This document shows positions 10,451 through 19,135 of a stretch of 64,000 nt of DNA, one piece after another. A program made the translations under genes and the position numbers. Location: assembly GCA_029962745.1 (NCBI GenBank), contig CM057161.1, forward strand, positions 9,160,638-9,224,637, given 5' to 3'. Below the pieces are notes generated by a model. The model saw only the letters and a program-made list of their open reading frames with translations. It was not told the DNA's origin and searched no databases. Numbering within the stretch: position 1 is the first letter of the stretch; each line of letters begins with the position of its first letter. The DNA is from Echinometra lucunter (lineage: Eukaryota; Echinodermata; Echinoidea; Camarodonta; Echinometridae).

Positions 10451-13213
10451 ATGTTTAAATTCTACCCCCGCACCAACAAGAGGAGATATAACAGACTTCA
10501 TCGTGATGATTATCTCGAGTCCGTCGGCAACCCGTACGCCGGTGACGATGACGATGTTGTGTTTGACCGTGGATCCTCCGCGACGACATCGGTTTACATG
10601 AAACATTCGGACGACGACGACGGCGATGGGAATCTTGAGGCGTACAGAAATAACAGCATCGCCATGACGAGGTTGGACGGCGGTAAGAACCTGGAGTGGG
10701 TTTGGGAAGGAGGAGAAGAAGAAGAAGAAGGAGAAGGAGGAGAAGAAGGAAAAAGAAAAAGAAAACGGGAAGAAACCGATATTCAGACCAATCCGACATT
10801 TCGCTACGCCAGCATTGTAAGGGACATTAGGAGCTCGAGCGTATTGCTCAATACCCTGTACATGATGTGGTGTAAAATATTTCATTTTGACTATTTTCTG
10901 AGTCGGGTGGGTCGGCTGTGCATTTTTTCTCATCAGCTCCTCAGTTTGGCTCTCGTCGTATTTTTCGTCTACGCTTTGGGTATAGCCAGTCGCGATTATC
11001 TCTTCAAAAAACACAACGGTTTCGTGTGGCCGAACGATGCCCTCGTCGCAGCGTGTTTGGTCCTGCCTCTTTCGACCAACTGGTTGAGGCTGCTTGCCTT
11101 GGCCTACAGTCCCGAATCGTGTTTGCCTTGGGTCTTGGAAATGTGGCACAAGGTGATCGAATTACCCCTCATTCTTTTCGCAAACGTATCGATCATGTAT
11201 TACAGAGACTCTGTCATGCAGCTCGGCCTTCGCATCGTCCTGCTGTTTACCATATTCAACAACATGAAACTCTACATCCCGTGCCTCTCTCGCTTCTTCA
11301 AACGGTACCGTCTCGCAAAAAAGTTTTCTCTGTACCCGTACGGCGCATACTTCGAGCTGCGCAAGTACTGCCATTGGAGCATCGTGGACGCCGAACGCTT
11401 CTACGCCATCTTAGCGCACGGCTATCTTGCGCGTTTACCCTGCTGGGTGCATATCATCTGGCGAACGGCTAACGCCGTCGGTCTAGATGAGTCGTCCACT
11501 CTCGACATCGTTGGACGCATGCAGGCGACGCCCAGCGGTTCTATCGCCGTTCCCGAAATCTCCAAAATCAAGTCGCAAATGTGTCGGCGATGTACCGCTC
11601 TTTTTGAAATGAGAGACCCTGTCACCGGTCCCTGCTCTTGCGACGATGCAGATGCAAGCAAACTGGTCGTGCAAGTTCGAAAGGCTCTGCGTGAATCCGG
11701 AGGAAAGATAAACGACAGCGTGAGAGAGAATTATATCGCCTGTTCCGTCGGGGAGGATCACAGGACGCCTATCTTGCGCCAAACGAAACATTCCGCCGTA
11801 CCCGGCAACCTTGCCCGAACGCTGGGGAAACCCAACAACCCCGTTCTTCTCAAGATGAGCGACGTAGCCAATGCCGTGTACTACAGCATGGTCACTTGTT
11901 CGGCCATTGAGCGTCTCAGAGAAGGAATTCTCCGTAAGCCGGGATCTCCCGAATACGCGAAATTGGTGCATCACAACGAAACATACCCCACCATCGATTC
12001 CCGGTTATCGCACATGATTTCCGGCACGTTGACATCGTCCGGTTTCGACTACTCTGTTCTTCCCGAAAGAGAAGGGAATCCAAATCCAGTGTTTTTGGAC
12101 GGTGACCGTCGAGAGACCGAAGACGGCCACGTTTTCGGCGATGGACTGGGCAAAGAAGCAAGGAATAACGGTGGTACAAGTGAAGTCGACGACGACGGGG
12201 ATAACGATGACGTCGAGACCATGTCGGACGATATGGACGCGATGGACGATTTAGACGCCGTCGAAGAAGTTCATCTGAATCATCTGAACACCGAGGAATT
12301 GAGAGAAATGTTAAAGAAAGAAGAAAACCGTATGAACGGTAATAGTGGTAGTAGCGGTAGTGGAACATCGGCAGAAAAGAAGACGGCCGGCGGCACCGGA
12401 GGTAACCCCACCGACGGTAGCGCCGCTGTAAAGGAGACGGAGGAAGAAATAAAGGGTATGTCCAAAGCGGAATTGATTCAGGTTCTTTTACGTAGGAGGA
12501 ATAAGAACGGATCACAGGGGACAGACTGCACCTCCTCCACGAGTGCCCTCCTCCACGACATGAACGTTCCGCTGGGCCCGAGAAGAAGAAGACACCACGT
12601 CGTCCCTCGAGGTAAATTCGTCAAAGGACTCGGCACGTTGAGTCGACAGATTATGCACACCCGTCATACCAGAGACGGTGTCGAAACCCTTTCTGAAATC
12701 CCCGATTGTTGCTGGAGCATTACCAAGGGGAAGTGTTGCGACTGCCGAAACATGCCTCATCTTGGATACCGTCAAAAACTGGATCGTGCCCTGGGTCGTG
12801 AATCCAAGTTTGCCACGGGTTTGAAGACTCTCAAACACCAGCTCGTGAGAAAAGGCATGTCGGTCAAAGAAGTCGTCGACAACTTGCCTACCGAATACTT
12901 TCCGCGGGACCTTTACTTTGCAAACGAACGCTTGAGCTGGAAGGATGTTCTCACGTCGTTACTGTGTTTCTCCCTATTCGGGATAATTTCAGTCATGTAT
13001 CTGATGTGCGCCGGCAACTGGTCTTTTGCCATCACCTTCATGTCCGCTTGGTTGGGTATGCTGTACGACGTTTATTTCTATCTCTTCAACGGTTCGGTGC
13101 TCAAAACGACCTTTTACCTGCACGGCCTGGTCATGCGGGTGACATCCAACGTCAGTTATCTGAGTGCCTTGTATTGCTTGTGGCGATCTTACACGGGGAT
13201 GTTGGGCTATTAA
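10451..13213 (+). CDS. Large multi-pass membrane protein with acidic linkers
   Basis: 920 residues, family not recognised. The N-terminal 115 residues are charged, with an E/G-rich run at about 85-100 followed by KRKRKR. At least four hydrophobic segments lie at about 157-179, 195-217, 235-251 and 258-275. A cysteine cluster, C378-x2-C381-x13-C395-x-C397, could bind a metal. A central region (about 540-690) is rich in D, E, S and G. The last 90 residues contain two or three further hydrophobic segments (from DVLTSLLCFSLFG), so membrane blocks at both ends flank a long soluble loop. Such an architecture suits a viral envelope or assembly protein or a channel-like protein, but no function can be assigned. 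It overlaps in another frame only the non-used 5' extension of the kinase frame. Confidence 0.78.
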   Translation: MFKFYPRTNKRRYNRLHRDDYLESVGNPYAGDDDDVVFDRGSSATTSVYMKHSDDDDGDGNLEAYRNNSIAMTRLDGGKNLEWVWEGGEEEEEGEGGEEGKRKRKREETDIQTNPTFRYASIVRDIRSSSVLLNTLYMMWCKIFHFDYFLSRVGRLCIFSHQLLSLALVVFFVYALGIASRDYLFKKHNGFVWPNDALVAACLVLPLSTNWLRLLALAYSPESCLPWVLEMWHKVIELPLILFANVSIMYYRDSVMQLGLRIVLLFTIFNNMKLYIPCLSRFFKRYRLAKKFSLYPYGAYFELRKYCHWSIVDAERFYAILAHGYLARLPCWVHIIWRTANAVGLDESSTLDIVGRMQATPSGSIAVPEISKIKSQMCRRCTALFEMRDPVTGPCSCDDADASKLVVQVRKALRESGGKINDSVRENYIACSVGEDHRTPILRQTKHSAVPGNLARTLGKPNNPVLLKMSDVANAVYYSMVTCSAIERLREGILRKPGSPEYAKLVHHNETYPTIDSRLSHMISGTLTSSGFDYSVLPEREGNPNPVFLDGDRRETEDGHVFGDGLGKEARNNGGTSEVDDDGDNDDVETMSDDMDAMDDLDAVEEVHLNHLNTEELREMLKKEENRMNGNSGSSGSGTSAEKKTAGGTGGNPTDGSAAVKETEEEIKGMSKAELIQVLLRRRNKNGSQGTDCTSSTSALLHDMNVPLGPRRRRHHVVPRGKFVKGLGTLSRQIMHTRHTRDGVETLSEIPDCCWSITKGKCCDCRNMPHLGYRQKLDRALGRESKFATGLKTLKHQLVRKGMSVKEVVDNLPTEYFPRDLYFANERLSWKDVLTSLLCFSLFGIISVMYLMCAGNWSFAITFMSAWLGMLYDVYFYLFNGSVLKTTFYLHGLVMRVTSNVSYLSALYCLWRSYTGMLGY

Positions 13214-13216
13214 AAG
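13207..13216 (+). promoter_or_regulatory. CTATTAAAAG element at the stop codon, before the kinase gene
   Basis: This TATA-like stretch overlaps the stop of the 920-residue protein and lies 32 nt before the kinase ATG at 13248. It mirrors the TTATTAAAGG element before the glycoprotein gene. The promoter role is inferred. Confidence 0.35.
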
Positions 13217-13247
13217 AAGCGCATCCCGCTTTTGCGAAAACGTCAGA

Positions 13248-14525
13248 ATGCGAGACATTGTCAACTATCTCGAGCACGATGGCTACAGCGGTATTAAACA
13301 CATGTTTAGCTCCGACCAATCCATTGTCTTTTTTGGCCGTAATCATCGTCGTTGTCCCGTGATCCTCAAACTTCAGCCGCTCCACCGCCATGAAGACAGC
13401 AGCAGCAGCAGCAACACCAGCACCAGCCTTCTCAACGATTTCTTTATCGATTGCGTGATTAACAATACCAAGGAAGCCCTTCGCCGAAATCGTCAACGTG
13501 TTAAGGAAAAATTAGAAGGAGAAGGAGGCGGGGGAAAAAAGGAGGAGGAGGAGGGAGAAAAAGAAGAAGAACTAGTACCTTTATGCCTCGCTCAACGCAC
13601 CGTGAGACCGAGAACCCCATTATCGTCGGCGTATCCGTACAATGAATATCCGTACTACAACCGAGGTTCGCTTTATTCCTTCTTTAAAAGCCCGCCATCG
13701 GATCTATCTATCGGCGCGGTCTACACATTGTGCACTGACATCTGCAGAGGCCTCGATCTGTTGCACTCTTCGGATATCCTTCATTGCGATGTTCACGTGA
13801 CGAACGTGCTGGTAAGGTACGATGCCGATCGCCATCAATACCGCGCCGCCCTCTCCGACTTTGGGTCCATTCAACATACTGTTTTTACCATGCCCCTCAC
13901 TCGCAAAGAGAGCCTGTCGCCGCAGAGTGTTTTGATGTTGGCCGCCGACTATTCGACCGACGTGTGGCAGTTGGGACACGTCTTCTATTACATGCTCACG
14001 GCCAACGATCCAGATCTGTCCATTTTCAAATCGGACCTGTCTCGAGCTCGTACACGTTACGAAATCATGCACGAACACTGCCGGCGCTACAACGAAGAAC
14101 CCGCCGAGAACCATTCGAGCGCCTTGAAAGCCGTCCGAGCGTACATCCGTAAACGGGAGCACCGAGAAAATGTCAACCGTATCTCCTTTTCCGACGGCAC
14201 CACGGAAACGTTTCAACTCACGCCAATGGAGGAGGCTTACTACAGCATGGCCACCTTAGGGGACGACAGACAGAAAGATGAGCAGCGACACCTCAAGATG
14301 GTCGCCGAACTGGACAGCATCTCTTCGTTACTTCATCCCACTCTCATACGCAAACTATCGACTACAGACGACACCGCAAACCGGTTAATTCTCTTGATCA
14401 AACGATGCTTGAATTTTATTGCCTCTGCCAGACCGACCGCACGGGACTGCCTGCAGACTGCGAGGGAGTTGTTGGCGGCAGTTTCTCGTCAACACTCCAA
14501 TAAAAATAAAACGAATAATTTTTGA
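13248..14525 (+). CDS. Protein kinase (Ser/Thr-type, viral)
   Basis: 425 residues from the ATG at 13248. An in-frame ATG at 13164 exists but lies inside the upstream gene, and its extra 28 residues show no kinase feature. Visible motifs are VILKL with the beta-3 lysine K41; a divergent hinge region with NRGSL (138-142); the catalytic loop HCDVHVTN with D181 and N186; SDFG with D204; an alpha-F-like DVWQLGHVFYYML; and a C-terminal RCLNFIASARPTARD helix with its conserved arginine. The glycine loop is weak (GYSGIKHMF). A low-complexity insert (serine run, then G/K/E run, about 50-109) separates beta-3 from the rest of the N-lobe. The catalytic residues are intact, so it is probably an active kinase. 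Herpesviruses and other large DNA viruses commonly encode such kinases. The 3' end overlaps the convergent membrane gene by 37 nt. Confidence 0.88.
   Translation: MRDIVNYLEHDGYSGIKHMFSSDQSIVFFGRNHRRCPVILKLQPLHRHEDSSSSSNTSTSLLNDFFIDCVINNTKEALRRNRQRVKEKLEGEGGGGKKEEEEGEKEEELVPLCLAQRTVRPRTPLSSAYPYNEYPYYNRGSLYSFFKSPPSDLSIGAVYTLCTDICRGLDLLHSSDILHCDVHVTNVLVRYDADRHQYRAALSDFGSIQHTVFTMPLTRKESLSPQSVLMLAADYSTDVWQLGHVFYYMLTANDPDLSIFKSDLSRARTRYEIMHEHCRRYNEEPAENHSSALKAVRAYIRKREHRENVNRISFSDGTTETFQLTPMEEAYYSMATLGDDRQKDEQRHLKMVAELDSISSLLHPTLIRKLSTTDDTANRLILLIKRCLNFIASARPTARDCLQTARELLAAVSRQHSNKNKTNNF
14415..14420 (-). terminator. AATAAA polyadenylation signal for the minus-strand gene
   Basis: TTTATT on the plus strand reads AATAAA on the minus strand, 69 nt beyond the stop codon (14489-14491) of the 246-residue gene and inside the kinase coding region. 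Confidence 0.5.
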
Positions 14526-15229
14526 TCGAGATGCTGGATGTACGCGAGGTACAGATACAACATTTTTTGAACCATGTACATCAAAAGATGGAACAGGAAT
14601 AGCCCCAGCATCATAAAATAGGCAACATCCGTCGATAACTCCATCTCTTGACTTTTCTGTTTTAATCTCTGCACCGTGTACAGGAAGAGCGTGATACCTA
14701 TCACGCTGCTCGTGGTAAAATTGGAGCTCAAACACGTTTTAAACCCCCCTATAATTTCACGAGTTATCGCCTTCCCTTTGGATACCATTTCCCTTCCTTT
14801 CGTCACCGTCGTCGTCGTTGTCTCGTTCTTCTTCTTTCGATAGTAAAGGTAAATATCTCGACTCGCCGTATTCTCGCCTTCCGACAACGTGATGGCGCGA
14901 TCTATCGCCCGCGTCACCGTATTGTACAGACCGACTACCGTCACCAGCACGGTGACTAGACCCAGGGAAGTGATGCGAGAATCTTCGGAGACGCTGATGA
15001 TGGTTCCGCATATGACGAGAGCAATGTAAAAACAGAAAGCGTAGACGAATTCCACGACCACCGACCAACGTGGCCCGAACGAGGCTCTGTTGCACGTCGT
15101 GTAGAGGAAGAGGGTGTACCGATAACAGTAGGTTTCGAGGAGCAGCGTGGTCTGGGCAGATGTAAACTTAAAAGGAGGTCGGTGGAAACCTTTCAAAGCG
15201 TCTCCTCGTTTGACGGCGTCTTCATCCAT
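14489..15229 (-). CDS. Multi-pass membrane protein, function unknown
   Basis: 246 residues on the minus strand. Hydrophobic segments lie at about 55-80 (with FVYAFCFYIALVICG), 86-106 (LGLVTVLVTVVGLY), 174-188 (SVIGITLFLYTVQ) and 202-230 (with FMMLGLFLFHLLMYM), suggesting four membrane passes. A basic/threonine-rich loop at about 130-155 (RKKKNETTTTT) separates the two pairs. Potential N-glycosylation sites are NET (135) and NFT (170). I do not recognise the family. The gene is the only minus-strand one in the block. It is convergent with the kinase, with a 37-nt coding overlap, and divergent from the large gene at 15310, sharing an 80-nt spacer with it. Confidence 0.72.
   Translation of the reverse strand: MDEDAVKRGDALKGFHRPPFKFTSAQTTLLLETYCYRYTLFLYTTCNRASFGPRWSVVVEFVYAFCFYIALVICGTIISVSEDSRITSLGLVTVLVTVVGLYNTVTRAIDRAITLSEGENTASRDIYLYYRKKKNETTTTTVTKGREMVSKGKAITREIIGGFKTCLSSNFTTSSVIGITLFLYTVQRLKQKSQEMELSTDVAYFMMLGLFLFHLLMYMVQKMLYLYLAYIQHLDQKLFVLFLLEC
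14499..14510 (+). terminator. Two tandem AATAAA signals at the end of the kinase gene
   Basis: AATAAAAATAAA at 14499-14510 holds two AATAAA hexamers just before the kinase stop codon at 14523-14525. The signals for the two convergent genes therefore lie inside each other's coding sequence, an economy typical of compact viral genomes. Confidence 0.55.
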
Positions 15230-15309
15230 ATCTTTCTATTTAAAAAATTTATCGAATAGACGGCTTGGACGCTAAAACAAAAAGCAAAGAAGGATTTGTT
15301 TTTAATAGA
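15230..15309. promoter_or_regulatory. Bidirectional spacer with TATA-like tract
   Basis: The 80-nt region between two divergent ATGs contains TATTTAAAAAATTTAT at 15237-15252, which reads as a TATA-like tract on both strands. It lies 8-23 nt upstream of the minus-strand ATG and about 60 nt upstream of the plus-strand ATG at 15310. Confidence 0.45.
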
Positions 15310-18300
15310 ATGACGCTGTACGCAAACCTCAACCTTTATTCATGGATTCAAAAACTCGAAGAGAGACTCGATGCGCTGGGTGTCGCCCTGACAGAATTAA
15401 AACTGCTCGATGGCGTACGTGACAATGTCGAGTCTTCACAAACAACATCTCCAGAAACTACAACGCAGGAGAAGAAAGGGCAAGGGCAAGACAAATGCGA
15501 GAACCAAAGAAAAGGGAAAAATCGTGTTAGGTTTGATATTCCTTCCTCCGGTCCCGAGCAGGCATCCACTCCACAAAATCGTTCGGCATCCTCTTCTTCC
15601 TCTTCCTCCTCCGCTCCTACGGGGCACCGTCGAAAACTCGCTTCTGCGGCAGTGACACCCGCTCCCACAACAACCGGTGATATCCAACCGTTCTTCTTTG
15701 TGACCCCTGCTGATCATCCATGTTTGAATCGACAGCCGCGGGTAGAGGGTTTTTTGCGTGGGGAATCGGACGGGGAATCGGATGGGGAATCGGACGGGGA
15801 ATCGGACGGGGAATCGAATGGGCAATCGGATGGGGAATCCGATGAAAACGAACGTTTGGTCGGTGAAATTTTATACCGAGATGGTATTTTTGATGCAGAT
15901 TATGCCGCCGATGACGACCTGGATGACAGGGTCGACAGAATGTATACTGACGTTTGCAAACTGATGATGATCGCACCTGAACAGCTGGGGCATGTTATTC
16001 GCAAGTTTGAAGTCGAAGCTAAGAGCGCCCATCGCGATAAGCCGGTCGTGCTCTTGACCGAACACGGAGTACGTCGACACGTGATCGACCTTCTGATGCG
16101 AGCGATGAAGTCTGCCACAGCGGAGGTCCAGGACGGTTCGGCGACATCCATCCGCGCCGAGGAAATCAACGAGGTCATAGATGATATTGTTGCCGACAAA
16201 GACGATGATAGGAGATGGAAAGGAGGGCGAGAAGAAGAAGAAGAAGATGGAAGGCCCTTCACCACATCGGTGGATCGGATGATGAACTTGTTGAGAGCGC
16301 TGGACGATGTCAAGAACTATCACGTTTACAACCATACCTACCTTTTCCAGGATCTGATTTTTGCCGTCGATGGATACACGACAGAATTTCTCAACTCAAT
16401 CCTATCGGATAAGCTGAATCTATCCCGCCACCAGGGTCAGGAAGACATTAGGTTTGTTCTCGTACTCGGCATTTACTTGCGGTACATTCTCCATCAACTG
16501 CAGCAACCTGAAAATCCGCCCGTCGAATACGCCAATATTGGCGAGTGGAAGAACGACGACCAGTTTATTCTGAACCTTTGTCAAAGCGATGACTATCGAG
16601 AACGTCTCGAGAAAAGGCTACTTAACACGGGTTGCTTCTCCATCGTCGGTGATGTCGAACAAAATAGATGGAAGATGTCCTTTTTCGACAAGGAGAAAGG
16701 TCCCGAATACCTAGATAGGATAGCACGGAGAACGAGTTCCGCCTGTCGGCTCGTAGGCATCTTTCTTGCTAAACTGAAAACTCTCCTCCAAATACCACCC
16801 GTGGAAATTTCTCTCAAAGACTTTTTTCGCATCAGGAAATTCATCAGCCCACTGTGCCAAACGCTCTTTTCCAGCGAGAGTCATATCTACGACGGTACCC
16901 GATCCATGGCAGAAAAGTACCTTCGGTATTCTTTGGCTTTGCTCGATTCGTTCGACCATGCGATGAAACCCGCAACGCAGAGTCCACCTCGTGTGACGAT
17001 GGTCTGGTGGCTCGTGGACGACCCAGATTCCGCCTGGTGGTTAAACTTGAAAGGTGCCTGGCCCGACGAGCCACACATTATCCTTGCGCGGGGTGCATGC
17101 ACCGACCCAGCAGCCGGTTATGCCCTTAAAAAAAAGCTAAGTATCCAGTTAAAAACGTACAGCCTTTTCTACAGGGTCTCTTTGGACGACGGTGTCGTGG
17201 ACGACATCGTGGCATCGATCGAAGACTCTACAGATTTCATGTCTTCCCTACGAAGCAGAATCGTGTCCCAATCTACCTTGGCAGACACCACCGTCCGAGT
17301 TCTATCTCTCCTGTTTCCCAACGAGTATCGTTTCGACACCGTCCCCTACACGTCCTACAAGATGATGTACCGAACCAAGGCCACGTTGCCCCACAGAGAC
17401 GGCTACCTCGATACCATTTCGCACAGCATGTCGACCGGTCTCCTCGAAGATTTAGTCGGCTTCGGCAGACACGATCTCGTGCGCGTTTACATCCGGTCAC
17501 AGGACATGCCCTTTCTGGTCTATAAGGACTGGCTGCAGAATACCAATACTCCCATCACCGTGCACGCGCTGTACCCTTATTTTCTGTATCAGAGTAACAG
17601 CTTCATAGCGCACTTTACGATCCTCCTTAAACACGGGCAGAGTATAAGGAACGATTCCGACCGTTCCCACCCTCTGCATAGTCGGGACTTCTTCCACGAT
17701 ACCATCAACGACAAATTTCTAGATGCACTCAACAGGAATATTGGCGACTTGCCCGCTTTGTTCCGCGAACACCTCAATCTGCTGTGTTTGAACGTGGTGC
17801 ATGATCTCGTTCAAATTTTCGAGGATACTGCCGAGGATACTGCCGAGGAGGAGGAAGACGCGCGAGAAGCAGCTGCCGCCTCCTTTTTACACCTGTACCG
17901 TCAAAATGTACACAACAGGTACTTTGCTCCCCGTATCGTCGACTCTTTCCACGACGGGACCGTTTCGGACGAGATCGCGTGGTACGCCATGGTGACGGGA
18001 GCGGTCGTCTACTGCGCAAACCAGTATGTCGTGTGCGAACTCGAATCAAATTCCGTCGATGCCAAAAGGATGGCAAGAGTGCTCGGCGTAGTCGAACGTT
18101 GCATGAACCGCTGCAGTCCTTGCCTGGGGTTCGCCGGTCCGACGGGCGTACCACGAACAGTTGTGAACAAAGAGTCGTATCCTCCGGACAACGTTTGCGT
18201 TTACGCTCCGTCACCGAGCAAAGAAGACCGCCTCGCTGTACAAGAGACGTTGAGGGAATGTTTTCTTCATGGCCACGACGAACGCAGCAGTCTGCAGAAG

Positions 18301-18635
18301 GTCGCCGACCTATCGCACGACTCCATGATGACCCTGTTTGAATTCATGAGGTATTATTCTACCAAGAGGCTCGCCGGCAGGGACGACCTGGTCACCGGGC
18401 CGGGGACTTTCTTCAACACCCTGCAGTATCTCAGCTACTTTTTGAACGTCGCATTTTATCGAGGCGATTCGCTATCCTTCCTCCAAAGGGCACGCGTCTG
18501 CGCTTTGACCACGAACCGCGAGGTGTTTCTGGCGGTCGTCGATCGACTGGAAGAGCACGTTCATCTACCGCCCGACGTTTATCCGACGTACTACCTGTCT
18601 CACTACGTGCCGCTCGACCGAACCGACTCCTTGCC
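15310..18635 (+). CDS. Very large acidic protein, 3' end lost in assembly gap
   Basis: At least 1108 residues, open from the ATG at 15310 to the N run at 18636. The frame is open further upstream, but there is no earlier in-frame ATG after the divergent spacer. The N-terminus has a short helical, coiled-coil-like stretch (SWIQKLEERLDALGVALTEL), then a charged region, a serine run (about 97-106), and a perfect 4-residue repeat (GESD, with GESN and GQSD variants) at 15761-15845. An E-rich run is at about 16216-16250. The remaining 800 residues look globular, with many aromatic residues and no membrane segment. I recognise no family. A tegument- or capsid-like structural protein is a guess from size and context only. 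The reading frame that continues past the gap is satellite sequence and is not part of this gene. Confidence 0.72.
15761..15845 (+). repeat. 12-bp in-frame minisatellite (GESD repeats)
   Basis: About seven copies of a 12-bp unit of the form GGGGAATCGGAC (variants GGGGAATCGGAT and GGGCAATCGGAT) encode a run of GESD. The unit keeps the frame, so copy number can change without breaking the protein. Confidence 0.85.
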
Positions 18636-19135
18636 NNNNNNNNNNNNNNNNNNNNNNNNNNNNNNNNNNNNNNNNNNNNNNNNNNNNNNNNNNNNNNNNN
18701 NNNNNNNNNNNNNNNNNNNNNNNNNNNNNNNNNNNNNNNNNNNNNNNNNNNNNNNNNNNNNNNNNNNNNNNNNNNNNNNNNNNNNNNNNNNNNNNNNNNN
18801 NNNNNNNNNNNNNNNNNNNNNNNNNNNNNNNNNNNNNNNNNNNNNNNNNNNNNNNNNNNNNNNNNNNNNNNNNNNNNNNNNNNNNNNNNNNNNNNNNNNN
18901 NNNNNNNNNNNNNNNNNNNNNNNNNNNNNNNNNNNNNNNNNNNNNNNNNNNNNNNNNNNNNNNNNNNNNNNNNNNNNNNNNNNNNNNNNNNNNNNNNNNN
19001 NNNNNNNNNNNNNNNNNNNNNNNNNNNNNNNNNNNNNNNNNNNNNNNNNNNNNNNNNNNNNNNNNNNNNNNNNNNNNNNNNNNNNNNNNNNNNNNNNNNN
19101 NNNNNNNNNNNNNNNNNNNNNNNNNNNNNNNNNNN
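18636..19135. other. Assembly gap, exactly 500 N
   Basis: A fixed 500-N run cuts the large viral gene. Beyond it lies satellite DNA with no coding continuity. The gap size is probably arbitrary, so the viral block and the satellite may not be neighbours. Confidence 0.95.

Noticed and set aside
13164..13247. Earlier in-frame start for the kinase
   Set aside because: It lies inside the 3' end of the 920-residue gene and adds 28 residues without a kinase feature. The ATG at 13248 follows the TATA-like element.
15265..15309. TTG start for the large acidic protein
   Set aside because: A TTG start is not expected in a eukaryote-type virus; an ATG in the same frame lies at 15310 beyond the divergent spacer.
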